From the NCBI GenBank assembly GCA_017413145.1, contig JAFPUX010000422.1:1-16179 (forward strand): a stretch of DNA of 16,179 nucleotides, given 5' to 3'. This DNA comes from Kiritimatiellia bacterium. Lineage in GTDB: Bacteria > Verrucomicrobiota > Kiritimatiellia > RFP12 > UBA3636. How positions within the stretch are numbered: the stretch's first letter is position 1; every line of letters starts with the position of its first letter. Shown here in pieces: positions 12,807-16,179 of the stretch. The notes beneath the pieces are model-generated. The model saw only the letters and a list, made by a program, of their open reading frames with translations. It searched no databases and was not told the DNA's origin. A program made the translations under genes and the position numbers.

Positions 12807-14503
12807 TTTTTCTGCTGCGTGGGGCCGAAGTTGGAAGCCGTGACGGACGTGACGTCCGAGGGCTTCGGCAGGTAGGGCTTCTTCTCGAGGTCGCGCTGGA
12901 ACAAACGCAGGTGCTCGCCGTGCGGGAGGACGTCGATGACGTCCGGACCCCGCCACGAAACCTTGTAGGTCACGCCCGCGGTCTTCTCCGGCTTCACGAC
13001 GGTGCGGATCGCGTGGCGCAGCTCCGCGGTCTGGCCGGGCTTGAGCTTCGGGAAGACGAGCAGGCCGTTCTTCTCCTCGAGCTTCACTTCCTTGCCGTCG
13101 ACGAAGCCGTGTACGGCCTTGCCCATCCACGCGTAGCGGCGGAAGGCGGCGGTGCCGCCGCGCTTCAGGGTGAGCGCCATGCAGCCCTTCTCGGGGTAGC
13201 CCGAGGCGAGCTTCCAGGCGGCGGTCTCGCGGTCCATCGGGACGTTCACGACCCACGCGCCCTTCTCCTTGGTGACGGCGTTCTCCCAGACGATCTGCAT
13301 CGACTGCGGGGCGGTGCCGCCGCAGCAGCCGGCGATGGAGCGGAACTTGCTGAGCGAGATGCTGTTCGGGAGCGATCCGCCGGTGAAGCCGCCGATCATG
13401 CGCTTGTCGATGTCGTGGTAGGTGATCGAACCGTCGGGCGTGTCGGGCTTGGAGTTGTCGCACACGACGTAGGTCGTGCTGTCGACCTGGTTCTCGACGA
13501 GCTGGTTGCGCGCGAAGAGGTTGATGTCGTTCCAGTACTGCGGGAGGCCGCTCTGGATCAGCTGCCAGGCGCAGCAGATCATGTCCTTGATGCAGCAGGT
13601 CTCGCAGTGCTCCTCTTCCATCGGGTGCCACTGTGCGTATTCGGGAACCCAGCCGAAGGACGACGAGAGCGAGCGGGCGTAGTCGTAGACGCCCTTCGCG
13701 GCGGCGAGGTAGTCCTTGTCGCCCGTGGCGCGGGCGAGCTTGGCGAGGCCGGTCGCGAACCACACGGACGAGTGGACGTGGCCCATGAACTCCTTCTTGT
13801 AGTTGAAGTAGCGGGCGGGGCCGAGGACGCCGTTGGCGAGGCCGACGGCGAGGTCGAGCGCGACGGCGTCCTTCGCGACGAAGTACCGGTCGACGAGCGC
13901 CTCGAGCATCACGCCGTTGCGGATGCACTGCTCGCCGCGGCCGGTGTGGCGCGTGAGGTCGAAGCCGCCCTCGAGGAGGTAGACGTCGTTCGGGAATTCG
14001 TAGATCGGCGCGGGCTCCTCGGAGTCGCCGGACCAGAACGTGCGGACCTTGCGCTCGATGACGAGGGAGCGCATCCCGCGGACGAGCCCCGCGGCGCGCT
14101 TGTCGGCGTCCTTGTCGTTCGGGTCGTTGCGGACCATGCGGTTCAGCGCCGAAAGCACGTAGCCCATCTCGTGGAACGAGGAGTGCATCGTGTGCGTCCA
14201 GGCGAACTTGCGGTGGTAGCGCAGGCCCTTGGGACCCCAGTCGGAGAGGACGTAGCGGCGGAAGGAGGCGAGGACGTCGGCGCCGCGGCCGTCGCCGAGG
14301 ATCTTCATCGTCGCGTCGAGCCCCTCGTACCACGAGGCGACGAGCTCCGCGTCGTCGACGCGGCAGTGGGCGGCCTCGGCCGGCTTCTTGTTGGGGAGGA
14401 TGAGCCAGTAGGGCAGGTTGTCGTTCGCGGGGTCGACCATCGTCGTGAGGTAGTTGAGCGAACGTTCCGCGCAGGCGCGCAGGTCGAAGTGCTTGTAGTG
14501 CAT
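12803..14503 (-). CDS. GH127-superfamily (DUF1680-like) glycosidase, no signal peptide
   Basis: A 566-residue protein with the all-alpha barrel sequence style of the GH127/GH146 families (beta-L-arabinofuranosidases such as HypBA1). The unusual zinc site of that family appears conserved: E301 and C303 in HCETCC (299-304) and the CC pair at 393-394 in AGCCGGTAPQSM, matching Glu338, Cys340, Cys417 and Cys418 of HypBA1, where the first Cys of the pair is the nucleophile. A C-terminal beta domain follows from about 410. The N-terminus (MHYKHFDLRACAER) has no signal peptide, so it should act in the cytoplasm on imported oligosaccharides or glycosides. The sugar specificity cannot be read from sequence. 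It is SD-less, preceded by six 8-bp repeats, and its stop overlaps the GTG of the PHP gene. Confidence 0.85.
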   Translation of the reverse strand: MHYKHFDLRACAERSLNYLTTMVDPANDNLPYWLILPNKKPAEAAHCRVDDAELVASWYEGLDATMKILGDGRGADVLASFRRYVLSDWGPKGLRYHRKFAWTHTMHSSFHEMGYVLSALNRMVRNDPNDKDADKRAAGLVRGMRSLVIERKVRTFWSGDSEEPAPIYEFPNDVYLLEGGFDLTRHTGRGEQCIRNGVMLEALVDRYFVAKDAVALDLAVGLANGVLGPARYFNYKKEFMGHVHSSVWFATGLAKLARATGDKDYLAAAKGVYDYARSLSSSFGWVPEYAQWHPMEEEHCETCCIKDMICCAWQLIQSGLPQYWNDINLFARNQLVENQVDSTTYVVCDNSKPDTPDGSITYHDIDKRMIGGFTGGSLPNSISLSKFRSIAGCCGGTAPQSMQIVWENAVTKEKGAWVVNVPMDRETAAWKLASGYPEKGCMALTLKRGGTAAFRRYAWMGKAVHGFVDGKEVKLEEKNGLLVFPKLKPGQTAELRHAIRTVVKPEKTAGVTYKVSWRGPDVIDVLPHGEHLRLFQRDLEKKPYLPKPSDVTSVTASNFGPTQQKK

Positions 14504-14552
14504 GGTTCGGTGGTTGGGTTGTTCGGTAGTTCGGTGGTTCGAAGAGTCGAAG
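14504..14552 (-). repeat. Six imperfect 8-bp repeats before the GH127-like start
   Basis: Read on the minus strand towards the start codon, the units are CTTCGACT, CTTCGAAC, CACCGAAC, TACCGAAC, AACCCAAC and CACCGAAC, then C and the ATG. There is no Shine-Dalgarno site. The array fills most of the 64-nt gap after the pteridine reductase gene, and its 8-bp period and ACC-ATG junction match the leader at 5525-5568. Confidence 0.85.
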
Positions 14553-14567
14553 TGCGGACGCGGCGCG

Positions 14568-15308
14568 CTAGAGCAAGTGCTGGCCGCCGTCCACGTAAAG
14601 GACCTGGCCGGTCACGGTGACGGCGCGCGCGAGGTAGGCGACGGCCTCCGCGACGTCGCCCGGCGTGCTGCGGATCGCGAGCGGCGTCGGCCCCGCCGGT
14701 TCTTCCAGGCCGTCCCCTTCGGGCGGGATGACCGGACCGGGCGCGACCGCGTTCACCGTGAAGCGCGGCGCCGCCTCGAGCGCGAACGACTGCGTGAAGG
14801 CCTGCAGCGCCTTCTTCGTCGTCCAGTAGGGCGCGAATTCCGCGGCGGGCTTGGAGACGGTGCGGTCGAGCAGGTTCACGACGCGCCCGCAGTAGTCGGC
14901 CGGCAGGATGCGGCTTTCGGCGGCGAGGCGCTGCATCTCGCGCGCCAGCAGCATCGGGGCGAGCGCGTTCACGCGCCAGAGTTCCTCGAGCCGCTCGATC
15001 GAGATGTCCTCGGTCGAGTCGTGCGCGTAGCTCGACGCGTTGTTCACGAGGATGTCGACCCAGCCCGCCAGGTCCCACGCGGTCTTCATCGTGACCGCCG
15101 GCTCGTAGGCGTTGGAGAAGTCGCCGCACACGCACCAGACCTGGCGGCCGAGCGCCTTGATCTCGCGCGCGAGGGCGTCCGCCTCGTCGCGGGAGTTGCG
15201 GTAGTGGATCACGATGTCGCAGCCCTCGTGGGCGAGGGCGAGGCAGATTTCGCGGCCGAGGCGCTTCGCGCCGCCGGTGACGAGGGCCACTTTGTCGAGC
15301 AGGTTCAT
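14568..15308 (-). CDS. FolM/PTR1-like pteridine (dihydrofolate/dihydromonapterin) reductase, SDR family
   Basis: A 246-residue short-chain dehydrogenase with the NADPH motif TGGAKRLG (11-18) followed by HYRNS (35-39), both typical of pteridine reductases. NNAS (89-92) follows. The catalytic set is Asp148, Tyr161 and Lys165 (NLLDRT and YWTTK). Asp rather than Ser at 13 residues before the Tyr is the hallmark of PTR1/FolM enzymes, which reduce dihydropterins and, more weakly, dihydrofolate. APGPVIPP (189-196) and TGQVLYVDGG near the C-terminus complete the fold. It may supply reduced folates or tetrahydromonapterin; with ThyX in the same window, use as the dihydrofolate reductase is plausible but inferred. 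GGAG lies 8 nt before the ATG, and the start overlaps the stop of the pseudouridine synthase gene as ATGA. Confidence 0.88.
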   Translation of the reverse strand: MNLLDKVALVTGGAKRLGREICLALAHEGCDIVIHYRNSRDEADALAREIKALGRQVWCVCGDFSNAYEPAVTMKTAWDLAGWVDILVNNASSYAHDSTEDISIERLEELWRVNALAPMLLAREMQRLAAESRILPADYCGRVVNLLDRTVSKPAAEFAPYWTTKKALQAFTQSFALEAAPRFTVNAVAPGPVIPPEGDGLEEPAGPTPLAIRSTPGDVAEAVAYLARAVTVTGQVLYVDGGQHLL

Positions 15309-16179
15309 GTCGTTTTCTCCGGGATTGCGGATGGGGCGCCGCGCAGCGCGGCGAGCAGGCCGAGGAAGTCCGCCGGGGGCGGCGCCTCGAAGGAAAGGGG
15401 TTCGCCCGTGGCGGGGTGCGGCAGCTCCAGCCGCCAGGCGTGGAGCATCTGGCGCGCGGGACGCCGCGCGACGGGCAGCGCGGCGCGGTCGCGCGCGGCC
15501 GAGCCGTAGACCGGGTCGCCCGCGACGGGGCAGCCGATCGAGGCGAGGTGGACGCGGATCTGGTGCGTCCGCCCCGTGTGCAGGCGCAGACGCAGCAGCG
15601 CCGCGCGCCCGAAGTCCTCCGCGACCTCGTAGTCCGTGCGCGCCGCGCGGCCGCCGCGCGAAACGACCGCCATCTTCTTGCGGTCCGCCGGGTTGCGCCC
15701 GACCGCGCCGTCGAGCGTCCCGCGCGGCGGTTCGGGAACGCCGCTCGCGATCGCGAGGTACGTCTTCTTCACCGCGCCCGACTTGAACGCCGCCTGCAGC
15801 GCGGCGAGCGCGGCGTCCGTCTTCGCGACGGCGAGCAGGCCCGTCGTGTCGCGGTCGAGGCGGTGGACGATCCCCGGACGGCGCTCGCCGCCCACGGACA
15901 GGACGCCGGGGCAGTGGGCCAGCAGCGCGTTCACGAGCGTGCCGTCCGGATGTCCCGCGGCGGGATGCACGACGAGCCCGGCGGGCTTGTCGACGACGAG
16001 CATCGCGTCGTCCTCGTAGACGACCGAAAGCGGGATGTCCTGCGCGACGAGGCCCGTCTCTTCGACGGGCGGCACGCGCAGCCGATACGTTTCGCCGGGC
16101 GCGGGGCGGCGCTTGGCGTCCGCGCGGCCGAGCGGCGCAGACGCGCCCGCGAGCGAAAGCGCGCCCGCGGCGAGCAGGC
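15305..16179 (-). CDS. RluA/RluD-family 23S rRNA pseudouridine synthase (N-terminus beyond window)
   Basis: These enzymes isomerise specific uridines of large-subunit rRNA (or tRNA) to pseudouridine. The catalytic motif HRLDRDTTGLLAVAKT is present, with the catalytic Asp codon at 15854-15856. Other family elements are VVYEDDAMLVVDKPAGLVVHP, LHTGRTHQIRVHLASIGCP and GDPVYG. The frame stays open to the right edge of the window. The stretch upstream of the GTG at 16075 (LLAAGALSLAG through PGETYRLRVPP) looks like the end of an S4 RNA-binding domain, so the gene starts outside and this GTG is not the true start. An S4 domain points to RluC or RluD rather than RluA. Its TGA stop overlaps the ATG of the pteridine reductase gene (ATGA), indicating a coupled pair. 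Confidence 0.92.
   Translation of the reverse strand, partial: LLAAGALSLAGASAPLGRADAKRRPAPGETYRLRVPPVEETGLVAQDIPLSVVYEDDAMLVVDKPAGLVVHPAAGHPDGTLVNALLAHCPGVLSVGGERRPGIVHRLDRDTTGLLAVAKTDAALAALQAAFKSGAVKKTYLAIASGVPEPPRGTLDGAVGRNPADRKKMAVVSRGGRAARTDYEVAEDFGRAALLRLRLHTGRTHQIRVHLASIGCPVAGDPVYGSAARDRAALPVARRPARQMLHAWRLELPHPATGEPLSFEAPPPADFLGLLAALRGAPSAIPEKTT

Noticed and set aside
12803..12815. CAG AAA AAG TGA at the end of the GH127-like gene as a second -1 frameshift site into the PHP frame
   Set aside because: The heptamer would be G AAA AAG, not X XXY YYZ, so P-site re-pairing is poor; ordinary GTGA coupling explains the overlap.
12021..14333. A 770-residue fusion ending in the PHP domain
   Set aside because: The N-terminal two thirds is an Arg-rich shadow of the GH127-like gene; only the part from the GTG at 12806 carries PHP motifs.
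12800..14620. A 606-codon plus-strand frame opposite the GH127-like gene
   Set aside because: It lacks recognisable motifs and is the complement of a gene with a conserved zinc-site motif set.

Overview
This is a GC-rich, gene-dense bacterial fragment with a Gram-negative envelope gene (an LpxC homologue), flavin-dependent ThyX, an exosortase/EpsI pair, a cobalamin-type radical SAM enzyme and a Sel1 repeat protein. Several starts lack a Shine-Dalgarno site and are instead preceded by short 7-8 bp tandem repeats. Together this suggests a member of the PVC superphylum (Verrucomicrobiota or Kiritimatiellota-like). That placement is inference from gene content; no rRNA or tRNA gene was recognised.

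Layout. (1) Positions 3-6516, plus strand, are one closely packed cluster: a partial single-pass membrane protein, thyX, a B12-binding-type radical SAM protein, an exosortase, an EpsI-like partner overlapping it by 37 nt, an RdgB/HAM1 nucleotide pyrophosphatase, and an unrecognised membrane-anchored protein. (2) A perfect 18-bp hairpin (6545-6584) separates this cluster from a convergent, AT-richer Sel1-repeat gene (6612-8426, minus strand). (3) The 340-nt divergent intergenic region (8427-8766) holds two near-identical sigma70-type promoters facing outward and two large palindromes. (4) RNase R and a divergent LpxC-like protein follow on the plus strand (8767-11945). (5) A second perfect hairpin (11964-11998) lies between LpxC and a minus-strand cluster that reads from the right edge inward: an RluA/RluD-type pseudouridine synthase (partial), an FolM/PTR1-like pteridine reductase, a GH127-superfamily protein and a HisJ-like PHP phosphoesterase.

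How the genes fit together. The exosortase and EpsI-like genes form a probable envelope protein-sorting module; no PEP-CTERM substrate is visible here. Their overlap contains an A AAA AAG heptamer in the register that would fuse the two products by -1 frameshifting. ThyX and the pteridine reductase are both folate-linked enzymes and would be consistent with a folate pathway that does not depend on a classical FolA, but they lie about 13 kb apart. The GH127-like and PHP genes overlap by GTGA, and the pseudouridine synthase and pteridine reductase by ATGA, so each pair is probably translationally coupled.

Most distinctive non-coding features: tandem 7-8-mer leaders directly abutting SD-less start codons at three junctions (a fourth is degenerate), two of which begin with GAATGAW heptamers over the upstream stop codon; long perfect hairpins with 3-4 nt loops; and a near-leaderless RNase R promoter.
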